Shown here: positions 48,186 to 57,457 of the stretch, one piece after another
Layout: every line of letters begins with the position of its first letter
Position numbering within the stretch: the stretch's first letter is position 1
Assembly (NCBI GenBank): GCA_017379895.1
Contig: JAFNVH010000058.1
Span: 1-58,193 of the forward strand
Source: Rikenellaceae bacterium
Lineage (GTDB): Bacteria > Bacteroidota > Bacteroidia > Bacteroidales > Rikenellaceae
Direction: 5' to 3'
DNA: 58,193 nt
The notes under the pieces: generated by a model
The model's database searches: none
What the model was told of the DNA's origin: nothing
What the model saw: only the letters and a program-made list of their open reading frames with translations
Program-made: the position numbers and the translations under genes

Positions 48186-50555
48186 ATGAATTTTTGGAGC
48201 CGAGTGATATGTCTGCTCATTGTAGCAACGATGGCTGTGGGATGTGGCGTGACGCGCCGTATTCCGCAGGGAAAGTATCTGCTCCAAAAGAATGAAATCG
48301 AGGTCGATAAGAGCGTGCCGCGTGACGAGCGCATCACAGCTCCCGAAATCGATCGCTACGTGCGTCAGCAGCCGAACAAGCGCTTCCTGGGTACCAATTT
48401 CTATCTGTGGACCTACCTTTCGGCCAATCCCGATAAGCAGAATTGGTGGAACAACCTCAAACGCCGCATTGGCGAGGCTCCGGTCTATCTCGACTCGTTG
48501 CAGACCGAGCGCTCGGCCTCGAACATCAAGATTTATATGGACTCGCGCGGCTATTTCAATTCGGAGGCTTCGTACGAGATTGATACCACATCGCGCCACC
48601 GCGCCATTGTGACCTATCGCACCAAACAGGGACAGCCCTATCGCATCGGGCAGATCAAGTATCGTTTCCGCGATCGTTTCCTCGAACCGATTATTTTGGC
48701 AGATACCGCCTCGTCGTTGCTGCATGAGGGTAATGTGCTGGACTTTACGGTGCTGGATAAGGAGCGCTCGCGAATCAGTACGATGTTGCGCGATAATGGC
48801 TACTTCAACTTTACGATCAACAACATTCTCTACGAAGTTGATACTACGGTGGGCGGCTATCGTGCCGATGTGACCGTTGAGGTGCGTCAGGTACTGACGG
48901 GTTATAACGATCGTGGTAAACCGATTATGGACAACAATACGGTCTATCGATTGCGCAATGTCAACCTCTTCTCGAACTATGACCCGACCGTGGCGCGTAG
49001 TGACAGCAGTTTTATGCTGCGTCTTGATACAATCGAGTATCGCGGTCTGAATATCATCTACGACGATAAGTTGAAGGTGCGCCCGAAGGTGTTGCGCCAA
49101 ACGATCGATCTGTTCCCCAACCACTTGTTCAGTGCGAAGGGAATTCAGGATACCTACGACAAGATTATGCGTGTGGGTTACTACCGCAGTGCCAATATCC
49201 AATTCGAGGAGGATACGACCTCGACTGAGGTGTCGTTCATTGGTGCGGGTACAACGGGTGTCAACCACTCGCTATCGACCAAGGAGGGCTACCTGAACTG
49301 TAATATCTTCTGCACACCCGCCCTGCCGCAGAGTTATAAGGTCGAGTTGGAGGGATCGACCACGTCGAGTTTCTACGGACTGCGCGGTACGGTCGGTTAC
49401 CAGAATAACAACATCTTCCGCGGAATGGAGCTGCTTGATGTGTCGTTCTCGCTCGGTTATGAGTTTATGAAGGGCGCCGAGGCAAAGCGCAAACGTGCAT
49501 TCGAGATCGGTGGATCGGCCTCGCTGTCGTTCCCGCGATTTATCGTACCGTTCAATATCCGCCGCTCGGCATCGATCTCGAATCCGCGCACGAAGGTTGA
49601 GCTGTCGATCAATTCGCAGGATCGTCCCTACTATCAGCGTGTGCTGTCGAGCGCATCGTGGAGCTACACGTGGGGCAATGGCCGCTACTCGAACTATGCC
49701 CTGCGCCCGATCGACCTGACGCTGATTAAGGTGGGATATATCGATCCCGAATTCCTCGATCGTCTGCAAAATCCCTACCTGCGCAATAGTTACTCGCAGC
49801 AGCTGATTGCAGGTATCTCTGGCTCGTACGTATTTAACAATCAGATACGTAACATCAACGGTAACGCTACCAACCTGCGCTTTAATTGGGAGACGGCAGG
49901 TAACCTCGTGGGTGCGCTGTCGCACTTGCTGTCGAAACCCGCACCCGAGCGCGATCACTACAACATCTTCGGTATCCGCTACTCGCAATATTTCCGTACC
50001 GACCTCTCGTTCAGCCGCAAGGAGGTGCTGGGGGCAAAGACAGCGCTGGCCTATCGACTCTATGCAGGTGCGGGTTTGGCTTATGGTAACTCGACCGAAA
50101 TCCCGATCGACCGTCTGTTCTATGCGGGTGGTAGCAACTCGATGCGTGGCTGGGCGGCACGAACGCTCGGACCGGGTAGCGTGACGATCACCGAGGATCA
50201 GCGTATCTATCCGAGCCAGGTGGGTAATATGAAGATCGAGGCCAATCTCGAATTCCGTTTCCCGATTTGGAGTATGTTCAATGGCGCGTTGTTCTTCGAT
50301 GCGGGTAATGTATTTATGATCGGGCAGAAGGGACGAGAGTATGCCGAGGGCTCGGTCTTCCATTTCAATGACTTCTATAAGAATATAGGCTTCAATACGG
50401 GTCTGGGTATTCGATTGGATATTTCGTTTGCTGTGCTGCGTTTCGACTGGGGTATCCGCCTCTACGATCCTAACCAGCCGATGGGCGAGCGTTGGATTCA
50501 CAACTTCCGCTGGAAGAATACCGCCCTGAACTTTGGCGTCGGCTATCCCTTCTAA
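48186..50555 (+). CDS. Omp85/TamA-like outer membrane lipoprotein
   Basis: 789 residues from the ATG at 48186, giving a lipoprotein signal (LIVATMAVGCG); an in-frame ATG at 48168 adds six residues. The N-terminal half carries POTRA-like units (about 35-330), and the C-terminal half is a surface-antigen beta-barrel (about 370-789) ending in Phe (NFGVGYPF), the usual barrel signal. Motifs GGSNSMRGWAARTLGPG (lid-loop RGW) and EANLEFRFPIWSMFNGALFFD are typical. TamL-type lipidated TamA homologues are known in Bacteroidota. It probably assists insertion of outer membrane or surface proteins. Confidence 0.88.
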   Translation: MNFWSRVICLLIVATMAVGCGVTRRIPQGKYLLQKNEIEVDKSVPRDERITAPEIDRYVRQQPNKRFLGTNFYLWTYLSANPDKQNWWNNLKRRIGEAPVYLDSLQTERSASNIKIYMDSRGYFNSEASYEIDTTSRHRAIVTYRTKQGQPYRIGQIKYRFRDRFLEPIILADTASSLLHEGNVLDFTVLDKERSRISTMLRDNGYFNFTINNILYEVDTTVGGYRADVTVEVRQVLTGYNDRGKPIMDNNTVYRLRNVNLFSNYDPTVARSDSSFMLRLDTIEYRGLNIIYDDKLKVRPKVLRQTIDLFPNHLFSAKGIQDTYDKIMRVGYYRSANIQFEEDTTSTEVSFIGAGTTGVNHSLSTKEGYLNCNIFCTPALPQSYKVELEGSTTSSFYGLRGTVGYQNNNIFRGMELLDVSFSLGYEFMKGAEAKRKRAFEIGGSASLSFPRFIVPFNIRRSASISNPRTKVELSINSQDRPYYQRVLSSASWSYTWGNGRYSNYALRPIDLTLIKVGYIDPEFLDRLQNPYLRNSYSQQLIAGISGSYVFNNQIRNINGNATNLRFNWETAGNLVGALSHLLSKPAPERDHYNIFGIRYSQYFRTDLSFSRKEVLGAKTALAYRLYAGAGLAYGNSTEIPIDRLFYAGGSNSMRGWAARTLGPGSVTITEDQRIYPSQVGNMKIEANLEFRFPIWSMFNGALFFDAGNVFMIGQKGREYAEGSVFHFNDFYKNIGFNTGLGIRLDISFAVLRFDWGIRLYDPNQPMGERWIHNFRWKNTALNFGVGYPF

Positions 50556-50640
50556 CGATTCACACACCTTTGCAGTTTTATCAGAAATTGCCACTAATGA
50601 AGCCCATTCTCAGCGAGATGAGGCTTTTTTTTATCCAAAA

Positions 50641-50671
50641 TTTGTGGTGTTGAAAAAAAACGTTACCTTTG
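50641..50671 (+). promoter_or_regulatory. Promoter of metK
   Basis: TTTG at 50641-50644, a 19-base spacer, and TACCTTTG at 50664-50671. Transcription would begin about 50678, just before the riboswitch. Confidence 0.8.
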
Positions 50672-50686
50672 CGGCTCGAAAATTAC

Positions 50687-50741
50687 AATGTGGAAAGATT
50701 TGGACTGATTGCAACCACAATAAAAAATCGCTAAAACAGCA
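50687..50741 (+). ncRNA. SAM-II-type riboswitch upstream of metK
   Basis: Seen: P1 stem TGTGG (50689-50693) with CCACA (50715-50719). Inside it is the SAM-II-like loop AAAGATTT...CTGATTGCAA, then an A-rich joiner, then GCTAAAA (50730-50736). The pseudoknot helix CTG (50705-50707) pairs with CAG (50737-50739). The order and the near-invariant TTGC...GCTAAAA match SAM-II (Rfam SAM-alpha). It lies 66 bases upstream of SAM synthetase, so SAM would feed back on its own synthesis. Confidence 0.75.
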
Positions 50742-50806
50742 CGTTTTTTATTCCAAACAGCCAATTTTTCCCATTTTATACGTTTAACAAAAAAAGCAGT
50801 ATAACA

Positions 50807-52096
50807 ATGGGTTTTTTATTTACATCGGAGTCGGTTTCAGAGGGACATCCCGATAAAGTTTCAGATCAGATTTCAGACGCAATTCTCGATGAATTCCTGC
50901 GCCACGACGAGCAGTCGAAGGTAGCTTGCGAGACACTTTGTACGACCGGTTTGGTTGTCGTAGCAGGTGAGGTACGTTCGGAGGCATACGTTGACGTTCA
51001 GGGCGTTGCGCGTCGTGTTATCGACCGTATCGGTTACAACAAGAGCGACTATCAGTTCGACGCCGCATCGTGCGGTATTCTGTCGGCAATCCACGAGCAG
51101 TCGTCGGATATCAATCAGGGTGTAGTGCGCCAGACTGAGGATGAGCAGGGTGCAGGTGACCAGGGTATTATGTTCGGTTACGCTTGCAACGAGACTCGCG
51201 AGTTGATGCCCGCAACGCTGATTCTTTCGCACGTTATTTTGAAGGAGCTGGCAGTAATTCGCCGCGAGGGTGAGGTGATGACCTACCTGCGTCCCGACTC
51301 GAAGAGTCAGGTGACGATCGAGTATGGTGACGATCGCAAGCCCCAGCGCGTACACACTATCGTTGTTTCGACTCAGCACGACGAGTTCATCGTAGCTGGC
51401 GAGGGTATGACCGAGAAGGAGGCCGAGAAGGCTATGCAGGACAAGATCCGCGAGGATGTTCGCACGATCCTGATCCCCCGCGTGAAGGCTCGCTTGGAGC
51501 GTGCTAACGATCCGCTGGCTGAGTTGATCGGCGAGGAGTATATCTTGCACGTGAATCCGACGGGTAAGTTCGTGATCGGTGGCCCGCATGGCGATACAGG
51601 TCTGACTGGCCGTAAGATCATCGTTGACACCTATGGTGGTCGTGGCGCTCACGGTGGTGGTGCATTCTCGGGTAAGGACTCGTCGAAGGTTGACCGTTCG
51701 GCTGCATACGCTGCTCGCCACATCGCAAAGAATATGGTTGCAGCGGGTATCGCTGACGAGGTGCTGGTTGAGTTGAGCTACGCGATCGGTATCGCACAGC
51801 CTCTGAGTGTATATGTCGATACTTACGGTACATCGAAGCTCTCGATGAGTGATGGCGAGATTGCTGAGCATATCGCACGTCTTTTCGACCTGCGTCCTGC
51901 AGCTATCGTACGTCGTTTCGGCTTGAAGAATCCTATCTTCGAGGCAACGGCGTCGTATGGTCACTTCGGTAACCGCCCCTACACTCGCACCGAGAAGCTC
52001 GTGCGCGATGGCAAGGAGGTTGAGGTCGAGGTTGAGTTCTTCGGTTGGGAGAAGCTCGACGCAGTTGAGATGTTGAAGAAGGAGTTCGCGCTCTAA
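50807..52096 (+). CDS. metK: S-adenosylmethionine synthetase
   Basis: Makes SAM from methionine and ATP. 429 residues with all signatures: [52 protein letters not shown] and [22 protein letters not shown]. Preceded by a riboswitch leader and a strong promoter; followed by a clear terminator. Nothing unusual in the protein. Confidence 0.97.
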   Translation: MGFLFTSESVSEGHPDKVSDQISDAILDEFLRHDEQSKVACETLCTTGLVVVAGEVRSEAYVDVQGVARRVIDRIGYNKSDYQFDAASCGILSAIHEQSSDINQGVVRQTEDEQGAGDQGIMFGYACNETRELMPATLILSHVILKELAVIRREGEVMTYLRPDSKSQVTIEYGDDRKPQRVHTIVVSTQHDEFIVAGEGMTEKEAEKAMQDKIREDVRTILIPRVKARLERANDPLAELIGEEYILHVNPTGKFVIGGPHGDTGLTGRKIIVDTYGGRGAHGGGAFSGKDSSKVDRSAAYAARHIAKNMVAAGIADEVLVELSYAIGIAQPLSVYVDTYGTSKLSMSDGEIAEHIARLFDLRPAAIVRRFGLKNPIFEATASYGHFGNRPYTRTEKLVRDGKEVEVEVEFFGWEKLDAVEMLKKEFAL

Positions 52097-52117
52097 TCTG
52101 CTACTCGACAAATGATT

Positions 52118-52148
52118 AAGCCGTACCTTTCGGGGTACGGCTTTTTTT
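52118..52148 (+). terminator. Terminator after metK
   Basis: AAGCCGTACC/GGTACGGCTT (52118-52127 with 52134-52143), then T7. Confidence 0.9.
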
Positions 52149-52216
52149 GTTCAAGATTATCTTCGGTTTGCAAACCAAATATAGTCCGCACAACCGACAA
52201 GCCTATATGAAGCGAA

Positions 52217-52242
52217 AAGGCCGACCGTCACGGCCGACCTTC
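52217..52242 (-). terminator. Possible terminator after NigD-like gene
   Basis: A stem with two mismatches built from two GGCCGACC copies, followed by four U on the minus strand, about 85 bases after the stop. Confidence 0.5.
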
Positions 52243-52327
52243 TCTCCCTTAAACCTATAATTATGTGTGCCCACACGGAAGTGGCTGAAAGTGTGATGCG
52301 AGCAATCGGTTGCTCGATGTGGTGGCT

Positions 52328-53041
52328 CTAAGGCCACGTGTTGTACTCGCCGTAATGCACTCGTTTGGTGCCGGTGATATCGACCCAATGGAGTGCGATT
52401 TTGCGAGGCTCGTCGCTACGCAGGGGCGTGGTGTCGAACGAGATACGGTGTGACGAGATCATCGCTCCGTTGTCATTCTTATCGTCGTCGCCGATGTGAA
52501 TCAGATAGAGATTCAGCACTTGTGCATCGGGATCGGGGCAGTAGAGCTCGAACTTGTGTTTTTGGTTTGTCAGCGATTTGTAATCCAGGCGCAGGTCGAG
52601 GTGAGCCTTGCCAATATGTATCGAGCTGACCGCAACGGGCGAGCACTCACGCGTTGGTTCCTGCCCGATGATGATCTGCTGGCAGGGGATTGCGAGTACT
52701 GCATTGAGCTGAATAGCGTAACCCGCTTTGCACGATTCGGGAACCTGCGTCGGGTCGAGGTCGCCGAGAACGTGGTAGTTGATCAGCACGCGGTTGCCGC
52801 TGACAATGGGGGGATTGGCAATACTCAGACCACCGAAATCGCTTGCAACGAGCAGTGCGATGCCGTCGTCGCGGATAATGTAGCGATCGGCAATACCATC
52901 CGCAATGTAGAGCGTTCCGTAGTCGATGACATAAGCGTTGCCATCGGGAACTATATCGCCCAGATCGTCAGCCTCCGAGCACGAGCAGAGGTTGACCGCC
53001 ACGGCGAGCAGGAGTAATATGTTCAAAATACGTTTCATCAT
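52328..53041 (-). CDS. NigD-like lipoprotein
   Basis: 237 residues, lipoprotein signal ending LCSCSEAD (MKRIL start at 53038 or the ATG just before). The beta-rich mature part has RVLINYHVLGD and ALHWVDITGTKRVHYGEY, matching the Bacteroidales NigD-like family. It is the last of a three-gene minus-strand set with the ECF sigma factor and its anti-sigma, so it is a likely regulon member (inference). Molecular function is unknown. Confidence 0.75.
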   Translation of the reverse strand: MMKRILNILLLLAVAVNLCSCSEADDLGDIVPDGNAYVIDYGTLYIADGIADRYIIRDDGIALLVASDFGGLSIANPPIVSGNRVLINYHVLGDLDPTQVPESCKAGYAIQLNAVLAIPCQQIIIGQEPTRECSPVAVSSIHIGKAHLDLRLDYKSLTNQKHKFELYCPDPDAQVLNLYLIHIGDDDKNDNGAMISSHRISFDTTPLRSDEPRKIALHWVDITGTKRVHYGEYNTWP

Positions 53042-53110
53042 AATCTCTTTACTATAATAGACGCGCGAAGGGGCCTAAATGTGCCACGTGGGCGTAATTT
53101 TTTTCAATTT

Positions 53111-54430
53111 TTATTCATTTTTACCGAAATGGAACCTCGCACCCGCCTGTAATGTCAGCGAGAGAGGGTGCTCGGTGCGGTAGCTCAGCGGCTGGTTGTT
53201 GTTGAAGAAGTAACCCGCACCCGCCTCGGCATACAGACCGATATGTTTGTTCAGCTTCAACTCGGCACCTACGGCAACCGACGTCGAGAGTTGAACACCT
53301 TGACGATCGATCTGCTGCGTGGTGCTGATGCCTACGCTCTTGTCTGCCGTGCCGACCGTCTGGATTCGTTTGGCTGAAACCGCGCGCTCGACAGCACCTC
53401 CGGCACGAGCATACATCTCGAAACTATTGGCGTCGATGAACTTATAGCTCGCCGAGAGGGGTACACCTACGTAGTGCAGCTGCTGTGTGGTGGTGTAGGT
53501 GAAGACGCCCTCGGACTTGCCCGTCGAGTGTAGATAGGTGTAGGTAACGCCCGTTTCGAGAGCCCAGCGGTTGGTCAGTTCGTACTGCACGCCCACACCG
53601 ACCGTAACGGGTGTGCGGTGATTCAGCTTGGTCTCGGGTTGATGACGGAACGTGGGAGTGGACGAACTGAGCACTTCGAGAATCTCGCCGTGCGAATTGT
53701 TGAGCACCTCGGTCTTTGTCATACCAGCCTCGGCCAAACGTGCGGGTGAGGCCTTCTGGTTGCTCAGCTGGCTCATATTCGAGGCATAGAGCGAGGTAGT
53801 TATGCGACCACCGCTACGCTGACGCTCCTCGGCCAAGACCTCTTGCAGACGCTTCTGGAACTGCTCCTGCGGCGAGGGCTCGTTGCTCTTTTTGGGTGTG
53901 GATTTACGACTGTTGTTGGTTGCAGTGCCCTCGGTGCTTGGGGTAGTTGTTGCGCTCTCGATCGACACGTTGCTATTGGTACTTTCGACCTCCTCGATTG
54001 ACTCAATCGAAGGTGTGCTGTCAATGCGATTCACTACCGCCATAGCGGTGCGGCGAGGGGCGATCTCGATCTCTTGTGCCTCATCAATAATCGGCTCAAC
54101 CTCGGAGGTGGCGGGGTCGTAGAGTACGCTTGCCTCGGCCAGTAATTTCGACGAATCGGGCTGGGGTATGAGGCGCACTAATCGATTGGCCAACAGTCCA
54201 ATACCTAACAGCAACATCGCAGCAATGCCATACTGCCAAGCGCGTCGCAAGCCGAGTCTTTGGCGGCGGTGCGGAGCGATGGTTATAGGCGGAGTTGTCG
54301 GCTTTGCGGCGGCGTCAATCTCGGCCATCGATACGGCGATGCGATCCCACATATCGGCTGGCGCATCGACACCGTGGTCGGCGAGTCGGTCGCTAAATCG
54401 CTTCTCGAATTTATCGTTTGTTTCGTTCAT
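53111..54430 (-). CDS. Dual-membrane anti-sigma factor (Dma-like)
   Basis: 439 residues. The cytosolic N-terminus (1-60; KFEKRFSDRLADHGVDAPADMWDRI) is anti-sigma-like, and a membrane helix spans 66-87. A long Ser/Thr/Pro/Glu-rich periplasmic linker (about 90-260) leads to a C-terminal outer-membrane beta-barrel (about 265-439; VGVGVQYELTNRWALETG to LQAGARFHFGKNE). One chain would thus cross both membranes. This is the design described for the Dma family in Bacteroides thetaiotaomicron, which holds an ECF21 sigma factor and affects vesicle formation. The partner sigma gene is 16 bases upstream. Confidence 0.82.
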   Translation of the reverse strand: MNETNDKFEKRFSDRLADHGVDAPADMWDRIAVSMAEIDAAAKPTTPPITIAPHRRQRLGLRRAWQYGIAAMLLLGIGLLANRLVRLIPQPDSSKLLAEASVLYDPATSEVEPIIDEAQEIEIAPRRTAMAVVNRIDSTPSIESIEEVESTNSNVSIESATTTPSTEGTATNNSRKSTPKKSNEPSPQEQFQKRLQEVLAEERQRSGGRITTSLYASNMSQLSNQKASPARLAEAGMTKTEVLNNSHGEILEVLSSSTPTFRHQPETKLNHRTPVTVGVGVQYELTNRWALETGVTYTYLHSTGKSEGVFTYTTTQQLHYVGVPLSASYKFIDANSFEMYARAGGAVERAVSAKRIQTVGTADKSVGISTTQQIDRQGVQLSTSVAVGAELKLNKHIGLYAEAGAGYFFNNNQPLSYRTEHPLSLTLQAGARFHFGKNE

Positions 54431-54446
54431 ATCTTCGTCTGTTTTT

Positions 54447-54974
54447 TTATTTTCTCAATAGTTCGATCATTGCCTCGCGGGCGCGTCGGAATTGCGAGCG
54501 AGCGGTGCTCTCCTTGATCCCCAACTCTTGGGCGATCTGATGATAGTCAAGCCCATCGACTACGCGCAGGTTGAACACCGCACGAGTTACGGGTGTTAGC
54601 TGTCCGATCATAGCCACCACCTCCTCGGTCGAGTAGCGATCGAGAATGTCGGGGCTGACGGCCGTCTGGTTGATTGTGGCAATGTTGCTCTCGATCTCGG
54701 TGATATCCAAACGGTTGCTGCGACGTAGGTGATCGAGTGCTGTATGTACTGCAATGCGACGACACCAACCCTCGAACGATCCCTCACCACGATAGTCGCT
54801 CACGCGTGTGAAGATCGTGATGAAACAGTCGTGCAGCAGATCCTCGGCCTCGGCACGATTGGGCACATAACGGCACAGCACTCCGAATATGAGTCGTGAG
54901 TAACGCTCATAGAGTTCGCGTCGTGCGCCGTTATCGGCCTTTCGGCAACCGTCGATAATCTGTTCGAGTTCCAC
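54447..54974 (-). CDS. ECF sigma factor
   Basis: 175 residues. Sigma region 2 has AEAEDLLHDCFITIFTRVSDYRGEGSFEGW, with the conserved acidic and Trp residues. Region 4 has LTPVTRAVFNLRVVDGLDYHQIAQELGIKESTARSQFRRAREAM with its helix-turn-helix. It directs RNA polymerase to a small stress or envelope regulon, held inactive by the Dma-like partner downstream (inference from neighbourhood). Divergent from rpiB. Confidence 0.93.
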   Translation of the reverse strand: MELEQIIDGCRKADNGARRELYERYSRLIFGVLCRYVPNRAEAEDLLHDCFITIFTRVSDYRGEGSFEGWCRRIAVHTALDHLRRSNRLDITEIESNIATINQTAVSPDILDRYSTEEVVAMIGQLTPVTRAVFNLRVVDGLDYHQIAQELGIKESTARSQFRRAREAMIELLRK

Positions 54975-55099
54975 TCTGGCGGGGTTTCTTTTTCGGTTTT
55001 TGGGTGGTGCTTTGCGGGTTTCCGCAATGCTTTTTATTATATAGACGCAAAAATGGGCATTTTCGTTGCATCAAACAACAATTTTTTGTAAAAAAAGTT

Positions 55100-55107
55100 T
55101 AACTTTG
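55100..55107 (+). promoter_or_regulatory. Likely -7 element of rpiB
   Basis: TAACTTTG, 40 bases before the ATG; no TTG at the usual distance. Confidence 0.5.
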
Positions 55108-55147
55108 TGCTTTAAGAAGAACGTAAACATATAAAAATATTGAACTT

Positions 55148-55591
55148 ATGAAAAAAATTGGTATCGCGTCGGATCACGCAGGTTTTCAACTTAAAGAGTA
55201 TTTGATCGGTTGGCTCGGAGCAAAGGGCTACGAAGTCTATGACTATGGCTGCCCGAGCGAGGAGAGTTGCGACTATCCCGATTTTGCACACGCACTGGCG
55301 TCGGCAGTTGAGTCGGGTGAGGTTGATGGCGGTGTTGCGATGTGTGGCACAGGTAACGGCATCAGTATGAGCCTCAATAAGCATCAGGGTGTTCGCGCGG
55401 CTCTGTGCTGGACTCCCGAGATTTCGGCTCTGGCCAAGCAGCACAACAATGCAAATATCTGTGTTGTTCCTGCACGTTTCATCGATCACGACGAGGCTAC
55501 TGCAATTCTGTCGGCTTACTTCGAGGCTGAGTTCGAGGGTGGTCGCCACCAGCGTCGCGTTGAGAAGATTCCCGTACAGGTCGAGAAATAG
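55148..55591 (+). CDS. rpiB: Ribose-5-phosphate isomerase B
   Basis: Interconverts ribose-5-P and ribulose-5-P. 147 residues, RpiB/LacAB family. Seen: KKIGIASDHAGFQLKEYL, YDYGCPSEESCDYPDFA, catalytic Cys in GVAMCGTGNGISMSLNK, and HNNANICVVPARFI. The His10-Cys catalytic pattern is complete. Nine bases separate it from the HerA-like ATPase gene, so probably co-transcribed. Confidence 0.95.
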   Translation: MKKIGIASDHAGFQLKEYLIGWLGAKGYEVYDYGCPSEESCDYPDFAHALASAVESGEVDGGVAMCGTGNGISMSLNKHQGVRAALCWTPEISALAKQHNNANICVVPARFIDHDEATAILSAYFEAEFEGGRHQRRVEKIPVQVEK

Positions 55592-55600
55592 TTTCGAGCG

Positions 55601-57187
55601 ATGTTCACGGCCGATAAAAAATTATATGTGGCTCACGGCCCGTCGGGTCCGATCTCGATCGAGGGTAGTATGGCCAACCGTCACGGTCTGATCGCCGGTG
55701 CGACGGGTACGGGTAAGACCGTCACGTTGCAGGTGCTGGCCGAGACCTTCTCGCAGGCGGGTGTTCCCTGCTTTATGGCCGATATGAAGGGTGACCTTTC
55801 AGGTATCAGCCAGAAGGGCGCGATGAGTGGTTTCATCGAGAAGCGTTGTGCCGAGTTCGGTATTACCGATCCGCAGTTTGCGGGTTGTCCCGTGCGCGTG
55901 TTTGATGTCTATGGTGAGCGCGGTCACTCGATGCGTACAACCGTGAGTGAGATGGGCCCGCAGCTGTTGTCGCGCTTGATGCAACTGAACGAAACGCAGA
56001 GCGGTGTGCTCAATATTGTGTTCCGTATTGCTGATGATAACAGTCTGTTGCTCATCGACTTGAAAGACTTGCGACTGATGCTCGACTATGTGGCTAAGAA
56101 CGCAAAGCAATATACCACCGAGTATGGTAATATTTCGTCGGCGTCGATCGGTGCGATCCAGCGCTCATTGCTGGCAATCGAGAGCGAGGGCGGCGATAAA
56201 TTCTTTGGCGAGCCTGCATTCAATATCTTCGACCTGATTCAGACTGAGGGTGGTCGTGGTGTGATGAATGTTCTGGCGGCTGATAAACTGATGCTCAATC
56301 CCAAACTCTACTCGACCTTCTTGTTGTGGTTGCTGTCGGAGCTGTATGAGAATCTGCCCGAGGTGGGCGACGCCGAAATGCCAAAGTTGGTATTCTTCTT
56401 CGACGAGGCGCATATGTTGTTCGATGGCACGTCGAAGGCGCTGGTCGATAAGATCGAGCAGGTTGTTCGCCTGATCCGCTCGAAGGGTGTGGGTGTCTAT
56501 TTCGTAACCCAGTCGCCGACCGATATCCCCGAGGAGATTCTCGGTCAGTTGGGTAATCGTATCCAGCACGCTCTGCGCGCATTTACGCCGAAGGATCAGA
56601 AGGCTGTTCGTTCGGCGGCGCAGACCTTCCGTGTCAATCCGTCGTTCTCGACTGAGCAGGCAATTATGGAGCTTGGTACGGGCGAGGCTCTCGTTTCGTT
56701 CCTCGATCAGAAGGGTGCACCCTCGATGGTCGAGCGCGCTAAGATACTCTTCCCGCTGAGCCAGATTGGTGCTATCACTGATGATGAGCGTCGTGTGTTG
56801 ATGGCGTCGGCTCCCGTTGGAATCCGAGCTTACGACATGGCTGTTGATCGAGTTAGCGCATACGAGGTGCTGACTCAGCAAAATGCTGAGGCTGAGAAGG
56901 CTGCAGCGGAGGCTGCGGCAGCCGAAGAGGAGGCCAAGCGTGCGGCTTTGGAGGAGAAGGAACGTGCCAAGAAGGAGCGTAGCGGCGTCGGTCGAGGTCT
57001 GTTGGGTACGTTGGTCGGTGCGGCTGCAACGAGCTTTATTCGTAGCGTGAGCACCTCGGTGGCCAAGTCGCTGACGGGCGGCACCAAGAAGAGTGGTAAG
57101 TCGATTCTGGGCAAGGCTGCTCAAACCGCAACAACTACTGCCACTCGCCAAATCGTTAATCAGACTTTGAAGAAGATTTTGAAGTAA
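55601..57187 (+). CDS. HerA-like ATPase (DUF853)
   Basis: A 528-residue P-loop ATPase of the HerA/FtsK clan. Seen: Walker [16 protein letters not shown] (about 30-44), [11 protein letters not shown], Walker [14 protein letters not shown] (about 262), and [30 protein letters not shown]. After residue 430 is an Ala/Glu/Lys-rich coiled coil, then a basic C-terminus. DUF853 proteins are widespread, and some HerA relatives act in DNA processing or defence; no nuclease gene is adjacent here. The role is open. Confidence 0.88.
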   Translation: MFTADKKLYVAHGPSGPISIEGSMANRHGLIAGATGTGKTVTLQVLAETFSQAGVPCFMADMKGDLSGISQKGAMSGFIEKRCAEFGITDPQFAGCPVRVFDVYGERGHSMRTTVSEMGPQLLSRLMQLNETQSGVLNIVFRIADDNSLLLIDLKDLRLMLDYVAKNAKQYTTEYGNISSASIGAIQRSLLAIESEGGDKFFGEPAFNIFDLIQTEGGRGVMNVLAADKLMLNPKLYSTFLLWLLSELYENLPEVGDAEMPKLVFFFDEAHMLFDGTSKALVDKIEQVVRLIRSKGVGVYFVTQSPTDIPEEILGQLGNRIQHALRAFTPKDQKAVRSAAQTFRVNPSFSTEQAIMELGTGEALVSFLDQKGAPSMVERAKILFPLSQIGAITDDERRVLMASAPVGIRAYDMAVDRVSAYEVLTQQNAEAEKAAAEAAAAEEEAKRAALEEKERAKKERSGVGRGLLGTLVGAAATSFIRSVSTSVAKSLTGGTKKSGKSILGKAAQTATTTATRQIVNQTLKKILK

Positions 57188-57208
57188 CTATTTGATGCTT
57201 ATAAGATT

Positions 57209-57237
57209 AAGGTCGCCTTGCGAGGCGACCTTTTTTT
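57209..57237 (+). terminator. Terminator after HerA-like gene
   Basis: AAGGTCGCCT/AGGCGACCTT (57209-57218 with 57223-57232), then T7. Confidence 0.9.
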
Positions 57238-57277
57238 GTATAGACAAACTCAAATGGCAAAATCTCCGATTTTGACA

Positions 57278-57328
57278 CACGCGGTGGCGCCCACGACTAA
57301 AAGTCGCGCCGCCCCACGCCACCGCGTG
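57278..57328. repeat. Nested GC-rich inverted repeat
   Basis: A perfect 12-bp outer pair CACGCGGTGGCG/CGCCACCGCGTG (57278-57289 with 57317-57328) encloses a 5-bp inner pair CGACT/AGTCG. No T-run follows. The rest of 57238-57402 shows no gene. Confidence 0.7.
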
Positions 57329-57402
57329 CGCTCGTCAATACTGAAATTTTTATTAGCAAAGGTGTGGCGAAAACAACATTTTAGCCAATAATCTTGAATA
57401 AA

Positions 57403-57436
57403 TAAAAAACCGCACCCCGAGAACGAGGTGCGGTCT
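57403..57436 (-). terminator. Terminator after murQ
   Basis: ACCGCACC/GGTGCGGT (57409-57416 with 57427-57434), then six U on the minus strand. Confidence 0.85.
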
Positions 57437-57457
57437 TTTCGTAAGGCGAACCTAAGA

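Noticed and set aside
50873..52111. 412-codon minus-strand open frame under metK
   Set aside because: Shadow of metK; no start context or domain.
55601..57187. HerA-like ATPase as part of a defence system
   Set aside because: It lacks an adjacent nuclease or Sir2-type partner and is co-directional with rpiB, a housekeeping gene.
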